Both the position numbers and the translations under genes were made by a program. The notes beneath the pieces were generated by a model. The model was not told where the DNA came from and ran no database searches. It saw nothing but the letters and a program-made list of their open reading frames with translations. DNA of 64,000 nt from Geranomyces variabilis. Its lineage: Eukaryota > Chytridiomycota > Chytridiomycetes > Spizellomycetales > Powellomycetaceae. Positions within the stretch are counted from its first letter, which is position 1; every line of letters begins with the position of its first letter. Shown here piece by piece: positions 24,001 through 35,946 of this stretch. Location: the NCBI GenBank assembly GCA_027603065.1, contig JADGJP010000016.1:191916-255915 (forward strand). Direction: 5' to 3'.

Positions 24001-25250
24001 GCCAGCGGATATCGCGCCGGTGCCGGCGCTGCCGAGGCCAAAACAGAGCGTGCCGGGAGAAGCAGGCAGCCAAGGAAGGAGTCGTCCCGTTGGTGAGATC
24101 GCGGATCTGATGAACGATTCCAGACCGAAATGGTTACGTCCGGGGATGAAGATCGCAACGGACTTGAAGAAAAATCAAAAGTTAGGAAACGCGACGACTG
24201 TTATTCAACAGATGGCTCCACGTACAGCACAACTTTCATGTTCCAGGTAGGGCTTCTCGTTCGAGTCACTGGTTGGCTAACGAAGCTGACGCCGTCAAAG
24301 GTGACGACGCAGTAAGGATTGCTCGTTCCACTATTATCCTTTCCCAACAGACCTTCCGCAGCGGCAACGGTAAGCTGGATGAGCTGACTCTCTGGCGCAG
24401 AGTACTCTACAGACCCAGTCAGCGCAGAAACCACGCGGTCAAGAGCGTCCATTTCGCTTGATTTCCATCGCGCGTACTCCTCTGCGTCATCGAAATCCGA
24501 TGGGGTATTCGCGCCAGCATCAAGCCGGACGAGATGCAGATACGTGGCAAGATCAGCTCCTAGCAGCTAGATTGAAAGAGACCGGTGTTAAGACCGACTT
24601 GAAAAGCGCTAGCACAGTCCCAGAATCAACCCGTTTTTCAGGCCATACTTCGGAGCCAGCGCAAGCTTCCGCCGCCTTGACGGCCTGGCGATCTACACTC
24701 TCGGCCGGAATTCCCAACACGCGGGCAAAGTGCTTTGCAAGCACTACGGCACTCGCAGGTGGCGGACGCGGGCCTGCTGGCGGTTCAAGCTTCTCATCTC
24801 CTGCCTCAAATGCACCGCTGCCCGCTCCCAGAAGTTTTGAAAATGCCTTTTTGCGGGACTGTTTACTGTTTTGAGTATTGATCGAGGCCGTTTCCGCTTT
24901 CAAATTTGCGACTGACGGCGAAGGGCGCGGGCTCAATAGCAAGTGCGAAGAGTCTCCGGAGGCTGCGACAGGATTTAATGGATACAGTAGCGTGTCTACC
25001 AGCTGATTATTAATAAATGGTTAGATCTCCGACAGACGGGTCAAACAGCCAACCAGAACTGAGAGCAAAAATGCTAAGCGGACAGGCCTACCTGGGAAGA
25101 CCAGGTGGGGGTCGCCGAGTCCATCAACATGAATTATGCAGCGGTAAAGTGAAAAATATGTCTTGAATAGTATTGAGGGCGTGGTGGTAATTGCTGGCAA
25201 AAAATTTAGGGAAAACCAACAAGCGTCACGGTCTACTTTGGCTGCGTCAT
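21021..25250 (-). CDS. Munc13/Git1-like protein (C2 and MHD domains); 5' end tentative
   Basis: Munc13-family proteins prime vesicle fusion; fungal members include S. pombe Git1. Consistent exons: 24995..24649, 24566..24226, 24162..23737, 23666..23546, 23466..23266, 23192..21021, about 1200 aa. A first exon near 25250..25092 is likely but I could not settle its frame. Domains: a C2 domain in exons 2-3 (LTVAAAEGLLGKDNSGTSNP, then SPTWNMKVVL and VTISVWNRS...DDSFLG, with Ca-site-like aspartates); an MHD1-like region around VDYRLAERFKLTEWFAAPLR, a second C2-like segment (LTRQSVTVTLQSITNLSMTR), and an MHD2-like region ALLSYLDVNLEILSEQCGED. A Ser/Thr-rich insert lies near 21300-21420. Intron 23193..23265 has a perfect TACTAAC branch site; intron 24163..24225 ends AAG. 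The domain reading is from pattern memory. Confidence 0.78.
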
Positions 25251-26044
25251 AAACTCTTCGCACTAAGCCGCAAGTCCCACAACTTTTTTTGCTACATCAA
25301 ATCCGCCGATTGAAGGTGCTTGACTGGAAGGTGTGGATCGGGAGGGAAAAAAAAAAATGTGCGTGGAAGAGCGTGCCAAATCCTGCGATGTCGTCGCTGG
25401 GCGGCTCACTGCACTCCATCCTGCGAGCCCAACAAAGGGGAACATCGCAGGTTGGTTAAATCTCACATCTTAATACTCTAGCGCAGAGCGGACCATTAAT
25501 TTCGCCTGCCTGCGACTCTGAGCGTGTTATATTTAGGTTGGCTCCCGCAAAAGGACCGTCCTTCTTCCAGTCAGCTTGGAACACGCGGTCTCGCGCTTTC
25601 GACGCCTGCGGCTTGACCGCAGACGACAAGCACTCGCGTGTCAAAACCAGTATCTCATGTCCACCAGAATTCCTCCTTTTTTGTCAGACACAGGAATTCA
25701 GCGCTGTGCAGGCGGTTTGACACGCAGGCTTCCAAAAGGCATGCCGAATCATGTTGACTCTTGCCCATAGCAATTACCTATGCGGAAAACAAGGAAGGCG
25801 TACGACACAAATGTGAACCCAAGGTAACGGCTACAGCGCGTCTGGCGAGCTCGGTACCACGTTAGGCAATGGCATCTCAAACTTCAGAAGCGACCCCATG
25901 TGTAAAATCGTGACAGGAAGCTATTCGTTGCAGATATAATGCATCAGGAACAAAGTGACTCATACAGTAGTAGCGCAGGGACATAGTTTGAATGACTGGC
26001 TCGCGCATTCCTCCGTCCAACACCTGTCTTCCCTATCGCTAAAG
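25251..26044. other. Intergenic region upstream of CSN6
   Basis: About 790 bp between the divergent Munc13-like and CSN6 genes. An A-run at about 25348-25358. Short open frames at 25456-25720 on both strands lack motifs and I do not call them. No RNA gene seen. Confidence 0.5.
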
Positions 26045-27620
26045 ATGGCCACGCCAATGGATACCGACGACGACACCATGTCCGCCGCGGCACCCGCTGC
26101 GCTGCCAGTGAAGATTGTCAGCGACGCACCCGCCGCTTCGGGATTGCTCATCACATTGTGTGTGAGCTCTTCTCCTTTTGCGGACGAGGAACGACGAATA
26201 AGCTAATAAGCGTGATCAATGCGTCAGGCACCCGCTTGTCATTACCAACATATCAGATCAATGGACACGGACAAAGATGCAGATGTCAACTGCAAATCCG
26301 CTGGGTAAACGAGCACGAGGGCATTTGCAACAATTTGACGTTACTCGCAAGCTGATCTTGGGGCGCGACATGGAAAAGTTCTGGGCGCTCTGCTAGGCAT
26401 ACAAAACGGCCGAAAGATTGAGGTGTTTGACTCGTTCGAGCTTCCATTTGAGTCTGGCGAGGATGGTCGGTGCTTGGTGAACAAGGCTTACTTTGTGGAC
26501 AAGTCGGAGAAAAGTGAGAAACGCTGTGGGACCTTTGGAAAACGCTGGCCAAGGTCAGAAAGCTGGTGCGGTACTAACGCCGTCTTTCTCTCTGTAGTCA
26601 AGCAGGTCTTTCCAAAGTACGACTTTCTCGGATGGTATGCGACCGGTGACCATCCGACCGCGCGGGAACTGCACTTGCACCAGCAGGTACCTTCGCCACT
26701 GGCACTTTGTGTTGGTGTCTGTCAACGCGCATCTATCTGAGACACATCTTCTCGTTCCTAGATGATCGAACACAACGAAAGCCCGCTGTTTCTTCAACTC
26801 GACCCTATATCGCCGCCAAGTGCAAAGGATTTTCCAATCGCCATATACGAGTCCGTCATTGACATCGTTCAGGGACAGCCGCAGCTGCTCTTTTCAAAAG
26901 CCGAATATAAGATTGAGACGGGCGAGGCTGAGCGCATCGCAGTCGATCATGTTGCACTTGCTACAAATGCATCCGCGGGAAAGGGATCGGCTTGTGAGTG
27001 CACACATAGCGTCCTACGAGCCGGGCGTGCAGGGCATACGCCAGTCCCCAGAAGTCTGCGGTGCTAACATAGCCGCGCTGTCCCTTCAGTGATCACCCAC
27101 TTAACGAGTCAACGGAACGCTATCAAGATGCTGCACTCGCGGACCCGCATTCTGCGCGAGTATGTGGCCGCTGTCGAAAAAGGTGTGACTCGAGGTCGCG
27201 GATGCTTGCAAAGGCGAGCCCAGCGGCCGCGCAAATGCTCAAGCTTTGCTATTATTTCAGGAGAGATTGCGCGAGACCATAATATCATGCGGCAAATATC
27301 CAGTCTGTGCAACCGGTTGCCAACCATTGACAACGTGGAGTTCCGGGAAGAATTCCAGACGGTATGACCACCCTGCGCGCCGCACAGATGCTGGCTTCGT
27401 CGTTTGGCGAAAACCTCATCAGAGAAACTCATCGCCGGGTTTTTGCCTTTCTTTCGCCTTCTCCGCGGCACAGGACCACAACGACGTGCTTCTTATGTCA
27501 TATCTTGCTACAATCACAAAGGGCGCAACTCTGGTAAATGAGCTGGTAGACAACTTCAACATCGTTGGCCCAAAACGAAGCGGACCCAATTTTCCGAGAG
27601 GCGGTACCACATTATTTTAA
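26045..27620 (+). CDS. CSN6: COP9 signalosome subunit 6 (MPN domain)
   Basis: A non-catalytic MPN subunit of the COP9 signalosome, which removes NEDD8 from cullin ubiquitin ligases in partnership with CSN5. Eight exons: 26045..26157, 26228..26304, 26352..26513, 26598..26686, 26762..26993, 27090..27182, 27261..27361, 27474..27620, giving 337 aa. Diagnostic stretches: LHPLVITNISDQWTRTK, GKVLGALLGIQNGRKIEV, KYDFLGWYATGDHPT, ESPLFLQLDPISPPS, ESVIDIVQGQPQLLF, TGEAERIAVDHVALAT, NAIKMLHSRTRILREYV and a C-terminal helix ending in FPRGGTTLF. The catalytic JAMM His/Asp set is not complete, as usual for CSN6. The second intron is only 47 nt and ends AAG. Confidence 0.94.
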
Positions 27621-27877
27621 AACCACCAAAAAGAGAGTAAAAAAAAGTCGGCCATGTACATACATTACCCTTCCAACGCGCGCCGGGGCTTTTTTCAAAT
27701 GGCAACCCCACGGACGACGGCCTGACACACACAGGGCCAGTTTGTGATTCAGAGGAGAGAAAAAGGAAAAACAAAATAAAAAGAGGGATTTGACAAAATT
27801 TCTGTAGTTCCGATGCACAGCACCAGCGCAACAGCGAAGCGAATAGAGGCGGGCGGTGTCTTGGAGCGGGGTTGCGA

Positions 27878-30800
27878 TCACATGATTGAGCAATCCTTGT
27901 CCTTATCATTGCCCGCGGCTGAGAAGCTCTTGCGCTTGATCTTATGCGCAAGCTTTTGCTGCGTCGTCGTCAGTGACAGTGACGCATCGGCGGAAGCACC
28001 ATCGCCGCCGCGATTTGGTGCGGGAGCGGGTGACGATGTAGGGCGCTGCAGCTTCTTTTTGCTTAGCGTTTTCCTTCGCGGTAGTGCAAATGGTGAAGTT
28101 GAAGCCGAGGAGGCCGACGCTGGCTCGGTCGAGGCAGGATCGAGGTACTTGTTGGCTTCTGACTCTCCAACGGCGCGCCCGTCCAAATCTGTGCCGGAAC
28201 TGCTCCGCTGAATTGCCGTCTCCGTAGACACTGTGGACGAAATCGCGCCGTCATCGATACGCACGTGACGAATGGCTGGTATTGCCGGCCCAGCTTCTTC
28301 ACCAGAGGGTTGTGGAGACTCGACATTTCGACCGGCCGTTACATTGGCTGCGGATCCCGCTCTCCGTTCCGGCTGCTGCTCATCCTCCTCGGCGTGGGAT
28401 CCCAGCCTTATGGCAACGTCTTTGCCCGCTCCACCAGCTGGGTCATTTTCCTCCTCCTCACTTGTGCCGTTGTCGCTCGAATCGCCTGATGGTGATACCG
28501 GAGCGCTGCCCCTCCGGGTCCGCTGCGACTGCGGCTTGATCGCAAGGCCTTCCGGGTGCGCAATTGCTCTCAAATGATCGCCTGTTTGCCCACCCATACC
28601 AGGCACAGACTCTGGCGCGCGAGAATTAGTTGCCGGAAGCGGCGCTGTGTCGTTCCCACTGGTAAAAAGCGACTCGGCCCTGACCGGATTCGAGTTCGGA
28701 GGAACGATGGTTGTAGTTGGGATGGCGCTTTCCTGGATGACAAGGTTTCCGATTTCGAGCAGCTTCAGGCTTTCTTCGGCAGTCTGCGCGTCCTACACAT
28801 CGCATTCGAATCAGCGGATATAGCGATAACACCAATGGCCAGTCAGCGTGGATGCAAACCTTGTACTTCTTGACAATCCATTCGTGTGACAGCAGCTCCT
28901 TCGCCGTGGCGCGTTTTGAAATGTCACGCTGGAAACATCGTGAAAAGAAGTCTGCCAGCTCCTGAATGTTGTGCGAGCTTGTATTAGCAGGCTGGCTGAG
29001 AAGAACGGTAGCATGTAGGTCCCTGGTCTCTTACCGGCGAAATATCTGATGGCAGCGGAGGTGAGTCATCTTCCACAATTCGGAAAAGCGCCGTCATGGG
29101 GTTCTTAAGGTCAAGATATGGTGGCTTCCCCGTAATCATCTCGATGACGGTACAGCCGAGACTCCAGATATCGGCTGCCGTTGAGGCGCCTTTCAGTTCT
29201 ATGATCTGTGAGCAAGTTGTTATTCGACCGATGGCAGAAACCTAAAGTACCTCATGTGGGTCATACCTCTGGAGCCATCCAATACGGCGTTCCGGCAATC
29301 CCGCCTTCATCCTCGCCAACGGCGTTGAGGACTTTGCTCACACCAAAGTCACTCAGCTTGACGTTGGAATCTTTCGTGGTCAATATGTTTGCGCACTAGC
29401 GAGTGGTTTTGGGTTCAGCTCATCATCCAGTGTGACAGTCTGCACACTTGACGTCTTACCTTCAAATCACAGTGAACAACGCCTTTTCCGTGAAGATAGA
29501 CCAAGCCTCGTAATATGTCCTCTGAGTACACGGCAGCAAGCTTTTCTGGTATGAGAAGATTGTACTTCTTCATGACAGACTGCAGCGAACCGCATTCCAT
29601 GAACCTGACAAAGAGATGGGTCAGGCGGTCTACAAGCATTGGAGGTAAGCAATCATGCCATAATCCATACTCAAGAATGATGTTGAGAAAGCTCTCCTCG
29701 AGCAGAAAACCCAGATACTTGACAATATTTGGATGGCTGAGAGATTTAAGGAGCTCGACTTCTTGCTAGGAGAGAAAGGCGTTTAGTTTAATCGCGCTAT
29801 GCGGTCGCTGAGCAACCTAAAACATCCACCCACCATGAGGTCTTGGATGCCTTTCTCCTTCTGATCTATTAGCGGTATTCGTTTGATGGCGGCCACCTGC
29901 CCCGTATCCATATTCAACGCCTGGTATACTGCGCCGAATTGGCCCTTGCCGATTCCGCTGCCTAGTTGCTGCAATTAAAGAAAGCGTCAGCGCCCTCGAC
30001 ATGTTAAAGTCTTTCCCAACGAGCACATTTGCATACATAATTGCCAACAACGATCTTCTCCATCAGGCCTTTATTGCTCCGCACGCTCCCAGACGCCGTG
30101 GACGGTCGCGAGCGGGACGGCGAGTCCGTTCGCCTCCGCGGCGAGTGAACCGCAACATCTGATTGCGATTTTTTCACTTTCGCTGCTTTTGGAGCGGGAG
30201 CGATGGGTGCGGAAGCATTCGCGTCGCTATCTGGGTCCTCATCCGCTGTTAGCGACGGGGTATTGAACTGCGTAGCAGAGACCGATTTAGTGTGGAGATA
30301 CGGTGTCGGTGGCAGAAGCGGTACTTTCGGAGGTAGATCCAGCGTGGGCAGCGGTGGTGGGGGTATGGGCTCGGTGCGGATGACCTGATCTCGATATGGG
30401 TTTGCGTGCTCGGGCGCCCGAGTCTTTAGCGCGGTCCCGGCGACAACGCGGGCAATTGTGAGAATCGTGATTATGACCTGGAGCTTACGGTCAGTGCCTG
30501 TGAAACGCTTGATGCCATACGCGGCAAGGTTAGGCACAGTTACCTGTTGCAGATCTTTGCCTTCATACAAGTCCACGGTTTGGAACAGTTCATGCCCCTT
30601 CAAGCCCAATGCTTTCGATGCGTTAAGAAATCGATTGATATTTTCCATTTGCAGAAATGGAGCATCGCGGGTGCTAATGACAGGAATGCTTCCGGGACGG
30701 AGCTTGTTGATGAATCTACCGTCGAAAGTTGCATTATTAGTCCGACTATGTAGGACAGGAATTCTGAATAGAGCTTCATATGCATACTCGCATAGTATCA

Positions 30801-31241
30801 CTCCATTACGGAGAGACAAGTGAAGGCTTTCATTCGGTAGCTTCCGCCCAATGGTCGACTCCAAGAAACTGAGGGCAGCGGCTTGGTTTTCCGAGTGCTG
30901 GGTGGCGCGAGCAAGGAAAAAAGAGAGCGCAGTTTAGTTCTTGGACCCGTCAAGATCCGACCTTTTAAACGCCAAGGGTGCGCCATTGCAGCAACCACAC
31001 TTTCGTCCCATGACACCCTGCGCATAAGACCCCTCAGCAGCTGCACTTAGGTAAGTACCTGAGCTGCCTTCTTTTTCTCGACTATGTCAAAGGCGTCGGG
31101 CAGACCGGCGGTTCGATCCATAAATGGCGATTTGGCGGGCGACGTGCGATCAGAGACGGCCGGCAAGGGCCCATTGAGCTTTGGTGAGTCTGGTTGCGGC
31201 GGAAGGCTGGAGCCGGAAGGTGCGACTCGAGCTCGGGCCAT
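27878..31241 (-). CDS. STE-type kinase (Cdc7/SepH-like) with N-terminal CH domain and C-terminal CaaX box
   Basis: Ten exons: 31241..31059, 30897..30544, 30477..30037, 29968..29834, 29765..29671, 29604..29460, 29395..29267, 29205..29035, 28961..28860, 28792..27878, giving 889 aa. A calponin-homology domain spans about residues 62-185 ([46 protein letters not shown]). The kinase domain spans about 327-585: [20 protein letters not shown], catalytic Lys in [36 protein letters not shown] and [16 protein letters not shown]. It closely resembles the septation-network kinase Cdc7 of S. pombe and SepH. The catalytic loop has HCD rather than HRD. The tail is Ser/Pro-rich, then polybasic (HKIKRKS) and ends CSIM, a CaaX box predicted to be farnesylated. 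Membrane-tethered signalling to actin or cytokinesis is inference. Confidence 0.92.
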
Positions 31242-32131
31242 GAACTGGTCGAGTAAGAAAACAACCAAACACAAGCGGGCGCAGCAAATGAAGAATCGCC
31301 GTGGTGTCGTCGAATTTGCTGATGCGAGAGGCGGGGTGCAGGAAGAGCGGGTTGGCGAGGAGGCAACGAGGGCCCACTGTGTTGTGATGTTGCTTTTTGG
31401 GCCTTGGTAAAACCCACGCAGACCCATCCAAAGTGCGGAGGGCTCGCTGTGGCTTGTCGCGACGCGCGCGGACAACACTTTCTGACAGCACGGAAACCGC
31501 CTCTGCAACCTTGTAAGCGGCTTGAGACAGTCTTAGGTATATATATGTAGCGAGCAATCAGTTAGCATCATCGCATGCTCGCTCGATGCCCGCGACGAGG
31601 CAGCAGGTGTCAAAAGCTCCACCACTTTTAAGTAATAGACCGACTATTTAGGAAGTATTCAGAGCCTCACTATCTTGGACTGTGGTACTTGATGCTACAA
31701 GCAAATCACAGGGACCGATTGTAAATTATTCAGCTTGAGCCACATCTAAGTAGGCACCTCACTGGAATAGTGGCGATGAAACGCGCTTGCAGCTCTTGTG
31801 AGGACAACAGTAGGAAAACTTGTTTACTAAATGACTGGAACTTATCAGTGCAAACCATGATTAACATGTGCGCGGGTAACCCGCTTGACAGCCACGCGAG
31901 AGTATCTGGCGGTGTTTTGCACAGGTCCGTATGAGTTATGTGGGTTATGTGGGTTATATTCGCGTACACACACTTCGACGTGAACGTCAATCACAAAACG
32001 CTCAGCGCTCTGAGTCTATCCACTATTATTCGCCCTTCCTCCACCCTTCCAAAAAAGAGACGACGACAAAGTCGCTTAGCACGGCAACTTTTGCCCTTCG
32101 TCCAAGTCGCCTTTTGTCGACGCCCAACTTT
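31242..32131. other. Intergenic region between the CH-kinase and CFAP20
   Basis: About 890 bp, the promoter of the kinase and the 3' flank of CFAP20 (both minus). It includes a small tandem repeat at 31935-31957. The plus-strand frame at 31931-32419 overlaps CFAP20 antisense and is not called. Confidence 0.5.
31935..31957. repeat. Short tandem repeat, 9-nt unit, 2.5 copies
   Basis: The unit GTTATGTGG occurs twice plus GTTAT. Too short to be informative; probably a minisatellite seed. Confidence 0.7.
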
Positions 32132-32853
32132 TTACGCCTGCTTCTGGATAGGCAGGAACAGCTTGAATTCCGGAGGCAGCTCCTCCTCCGAGTAAAGGCG
32201 ATCCGAAAAGTAGATGCGGCGGATCCTGCAGTTGGCGTGGATCTGCACGCGGAGAGTCTCAATGTAGTTTGTGCCGTACGCACGGCGCGTAAAGTCCGAG
32301 AGGTTGAACTGAATCTGGTTCCAGCCGTCGTCAAGGCGCATCGGCATTGTGCAAATGAAGGGTTTGACGCGAGTGGTGGACTAGTTGTAAGGAGCAGATG
32401 GGGAATGTTAGAACAATGAGCACGCCGGAAATGACGTGTAAAGAAAATTTTACCTGGTAATTGCTTGCGCGGAACCTCCTTCTGACATTCTTATCATCCA
32501 GCACTTGCACTTCAAACGTAAAGTACTTTTTCAAGTTCTTTATGATCATGACCAGGAACGGGAGCTTGATGCCGAGTGTCCTGTTTTGCTGAGCCGGACA
32601 CGTGATAAAGTTTGTCGACACGTTGGTGCCAATGATTTCAAGCACCGACGATTGGATGTCATTGTCGGTAATTCGCTTGATGTGCCCGTTTCGGACCTTC
32701 TTGTCCCATATCTGCAGGGGCTTAGACCCGATGCTGTATAGAATCGAGAGGAACCCAGACTGGAATGGCACAGACAAAAGAAGTGAGCACACAAAGGGCG
32801 AGGTTGTAAGCAGCTCAGTTTTCTGATCACACCTGGAAGGTATTGCGAAACAT
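32132..32853 (-). CDS. CFAP20: CFAP20 / Bug22, cilia- and flagella-associated protein 20
   Basis: CFAP20 is an inner-junction protein of axonemal doublet microtubules and also affects basal bodies and tubulin modification. Exons 32853..32833 (21 nt), 32759..32454, 32380..32132 give 191 aa; human CFAP20 has 193. Almost every stretch matches: [120 protein letters not shown] and [20 protein letters not shown]. Introns 32760..32832 and 32381..32453 are both 73 nt. This gene is kept in organisms with cilia and some land plants and lost from non-flagellated fungi, so it is strong evidence for a zoosporic organism. Confidence 0.98.
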
Positions 32854-33553
32854 TCCGGGCAAACTACGCTGGTGTCGCCGGTGTCGCCCTCAGATGACCG
32901 CACGATGAACTCTGGCCGTGTTCTTGCCGTGTGGGGTTTGCCGCAGAGGGGCGGGTGCGCAGACGAATCGCAAGCTTCCGTTGACGCAAGGTCTCGGTGG
33001 CAAAGAAGACTTGGGTGCTTTTGAGAAACGGCCGTCCGTTGGGAAGAGATGCGAAGGGAAAGTTGCTGGCGAGGACGAGGGCCCGCCTGCGCGCAATGCC
33101 CCTTGCGTAAGCGTACTAGAGACTTTAAACTCCGCTTTCGACTCACACTGCAGGCTATTTCCAGCAGCAACTACGTTCAGAAACCCCCCCATCCGCCAAC
33201 CGACCGGCGACCATTTTTTCCAGGTTTCTCGCCAAAGATGTGGGCTTGCAGCAACGAAGCAAAGCCGCTTTCAAGTGGCGGTCGGCGATTGACCAACAGT
33301 CGATGACAATTTGAGCCGGCTCGTGGTGACACCGCGAGAGCCACCTACTGTACCTCGCTTCGCTTTCCACGGTCAACGGAAGTTATCCCGATGTGTGGTA
33401 GCTAGCCAGTGCTGTGTGCCTTTGCCCCGCGGTGGCACTGCTGAGTTTCCACGTTGTTTGGGTTTGAAGGCCGCCGAATAATCAGCGCCCTACTTTTTTA
33501 ACAAAACGCGGACCCTCGGGCCTCGTCGCCACTGCACAATATCCGCGAAAGCA
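32854..33553. other. Shared upstream region of CFAP20 and the P/Q-rich gene
   Basis: About 700 bp between divergent genes. Open frames on both strands (32890-33306) have no recognisable motif. No RNA gene or repeat seen. Confidence 0.5.
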
Positions 33554-34883
33554 ATGCTTGGAACAACAGCAGAGATCCCACCTCCTCTGCCGCCTCGGCG
33601 GAGTTCGGGAGGGAAGGGATCGACCGCCCAGTCGGGTGAGGCATCGGCAGACGGCCTAGGCACTCGCGGCCCTCCTCCTCCGCTGCCGCCTCGGCGACAG
33701 TCAGATCAGCAACCGCCGAAGCCCCTGCCAGCTCTTCCCGCTCAGCAGCAGGTGTTTATCGCCCGCCAGGCGCCGCTTTCTCAACAGCACCTTGAACAGC
33801 AAGTGCGGCCGCCTGCTCCTCAGCCGCTACCGACTCAGCAACTGGGACCTGTTCAGCCACAGACTCAACATCAGACCCCTTTCATCAGCCGTTGCAGCCG
33901 CGGCAACAGCAGTCGCAAATGCGGGGGCCTCCTCAGCAGTTACAGCAGCAGGCGCCCGCTCAGCACTACCAGCAGCAGCAGCAGCTCTTTCAACCGTTTC
34001 AGGAGCAGGCACCTGTTCAACAGTCTCAGCACCAGGCGCACAATCAGCCTGATCATCAGCAATTTCAGCATCAGGCGCCTCCTCCGCAGCAGTTCTCGCA
34101 GCTCAAACAATTCCAGCCGCAGCCGCAGGAGGATTCCATGCCGAAACCTATGCAGGACCCTATGCAGTCGCCAATGGGGTGGACAGAGAACTTTTTCTAC
34201 ACGAACGGTCGCAGAACCCCAGCGTTTGAGGACTTGATCAAGGCTTTCTTCACCAAACTGGACATCCAGGGAACCGGTTTCATCACTCCCGAGCAGTATT
34301 CAGAATTTCTGGACGCTTTACAGTACTTGACTGAGTGGAATGCTTGTAAGCTCACATCTTGTCTGATCGGGGACTCGGAAGCTGCAGGAACTAATCTAGA
34401 TTCTGAATAGGGAAGCGGAATCTCATCGCCGCTTGGGTGTATACCGCGCAGGATGTGGCTGACGCTGAACTGAAAGCGGTGTTTGAAGGGTTCTACTTTG
34501 ACCACAAGGTCGCCGTTCGCGACCCAGCCAGCCAGTTACCGCCGGGAGGCGGGATGCCTTTACTCAGCCTCGAGGGTCTCACCGACCACATGGCGCTGGA
34601 GTGGGCCAGCGCGCCACACGATCATCTTCACGGTGTCAATCTCGCGCTCCGACAATATGGCCTCTGGCCAGAGAGGGGACCGATTCCCAGACATTTGTTT
34701 CCGGCGACTTGCCCGCCGCAACTGCAGGCACGGATTGACGAAGCGTTGATGAGGTGCACTGCGAATGCTAAGGCAAAGATCAACGCCTCGGCGGTGCGGC
34801 TTTCGCTTGAGCAGCTTGGACAACAGAACGCTGTGGAGCTTGCTGATGATCGCCGCTGGAGAAGGGAATACCAGTACTACTAG
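33554..34883 (+). CDS. Pro/Gln-rich protein with a C-terminal domain like fungal DUF7514; apparent frameshift
   Basis: The N-terminal part has two PPPLPPRR/PPPPLPPRR motifs typical of SH3 ligands, then a long Gln/Pro-rich stretch. Between 33870 and 33890 the Gln codons move to another frame: 11 rather than 9 or 12 bases separate two in-frame CAG codons, so one base appears lost or gained near ACCCCTTTCAT. Downstream the second frame is clean: GWTENFFYTNGRRTPAFEDL, IQGTGFITPEQYSEFLDAL, intron 34346..34410, then WKRNLIAAWVYTAQDVADAE, MPLLSLEGLTDHMALEW and LNLALRQYGLWPERG-like blocks (reading NLALRQYGLWPERGPIPRHL). This pattern resembles an uncharacterised fungal domain (DUF7514, from memory). 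If the shift is real, translation could restart at the ATG near 33919. Sequencing or assembly error in the repeat is equally possible. Function unknown. Confidence 0.6.
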
Positions 34884-35451
34884 CATCTTCACAGGCCGAG
34901 GCCGCGCAGACAATATGAGCTCAATACCCCCGCAATATGTAGAGTTATGCAGATGAGACGGCGTATGCTATGAATGTGATATCAATTTTCTTTGAAAACG
35001 CTCTGCCACAAAGTTGCCGACACCCTCACGGAAACATATCTGCGTTGGTTGCTTCTTATTTGTCTTTTTTATTTTTTTTTTTGGGAGCTTTTCAGGTTTT
35101 AAAAACGTCAAAACAAACAGAGATGGAAGGCGGAGATCCGTCCCGACGGAATAGCGACGAATGAGGGGGTATTGAAACTACGGCAAGTCGAAAACGACGG
35201 GCGGATTGTGCAGTTACGCCAGACGCATGCAGGGAAGGGAAGGGAAGAAAGTTATACGGCTAAATAATAAAACGCTGGTGTCCGATATGATAACAAGTCC
35301 CAGAAAAAAAAAATTACGTCAAAAGCGGCGGGTGCTGTAGACGTCGAATTAGGCGATAGACCGATCGGTTATCGCAATGTCCGGATATGAGCGGCGAGTT
35401 TCGCGGCGGCTGGCGGGTGTTTCGGCACAAAAGCGCTGCGGTTTGCTATCA
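34884..35451. other. Intergenic region between convergent genes
   Basis: About 570 bp. T-run near 35070 and A-run near 35306. No gene, RNA or repeat beyond these homopolymers. Confidence 0.5.
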
Positions 35452-35946
35452 TCAACGCCACTGCCCATAGCTTGAGTTTCCACCATGCGAGTCGGCAGAC
35501 CGCGAGGATGCCTGCAGCGCCGATTCCGACTTCATTTTGCGGAGCCCACCGCTGCCAGGCCCACCCGCCGGCCTCGCCGCAGACGAGTCCCTCCGCTGTC
35601 CCCAAACGCCCGGCCGGTCGGGACGAGCCCACTGCCGTTTCGATTTCACAATGACGGGGAAGAACAGCGCATTGAGCTGGTTTTGCGCCTTGTAGACGTC
35701 ATCGTGCGTTTCGCCCGAAATCTGGATTGCGTTTTTCTCTTTAATGTACGAGATGTCGGTGTAGGTGTCCATCGCAATTTTGCCGATTGCTTCGGCGTCT
35801 GGTCCAGAGCGGAGTCGTAGTTCGTCCCAGCCGGGAGGGCAGTACACAAAGCCAGTCACGTCGACGGCGACTTGCTCCCACGTGCGGTCGCCGGTAAATG
35901 GGGTACCCGCGGCGGCGGCGGGTGCGGTAGTTGCGGCGTTTGTCAT
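35452..35946 (-). CDS. Small protein with a KH-like segment, unknown function
   Basis: 164 aa, single exon, ATG at 35946. After an Ala/Thr-rich start comes VDVTGFVYCPPGWDELRLRS, then IGKIAMDTYTDISYIKEKNA followed by IQISGETHDDVYKAQNQLNA. The last two blocks have the helix-strand-helix spacing of a KH RNA-binding domain (IKEKNAIQISGE is like the beta strand after the variable loop), but the GxxG loop is not obvious. The C-terminus is Arg/Gly/Ser-rich. RNA binding is a guess. The coding call rests on the uninterrupted frame and structure-like composition. Confidence 0.55.
   Translation of the reverse strand: MTNAATTAPAAAAGTPFTGDRTWEQVAVDVTGFVYCPPGWDELRLRSGPDAEAIGKIAMDTYTDISYIKEKNAIQISGETHDDVYKAQNQLNALFFPVIVKSKRQWARPDRPGVWGQRRDSSAARPAGGPGSGGLRKMKSESALQASSRSADSHGGNSSYGQWR

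Noticed and set aside
25456-25770. Overlapping small frames on both strands
   Set aside because: Short, no motif, mutual shadows; left as intergenic.
30479-30543. Coding residues [16 protein letters not shown] in the CH domain
   Set aside because: They lie inside a stop-free intron; CH-domain spacing requires KDLQQ to join VIITIL.
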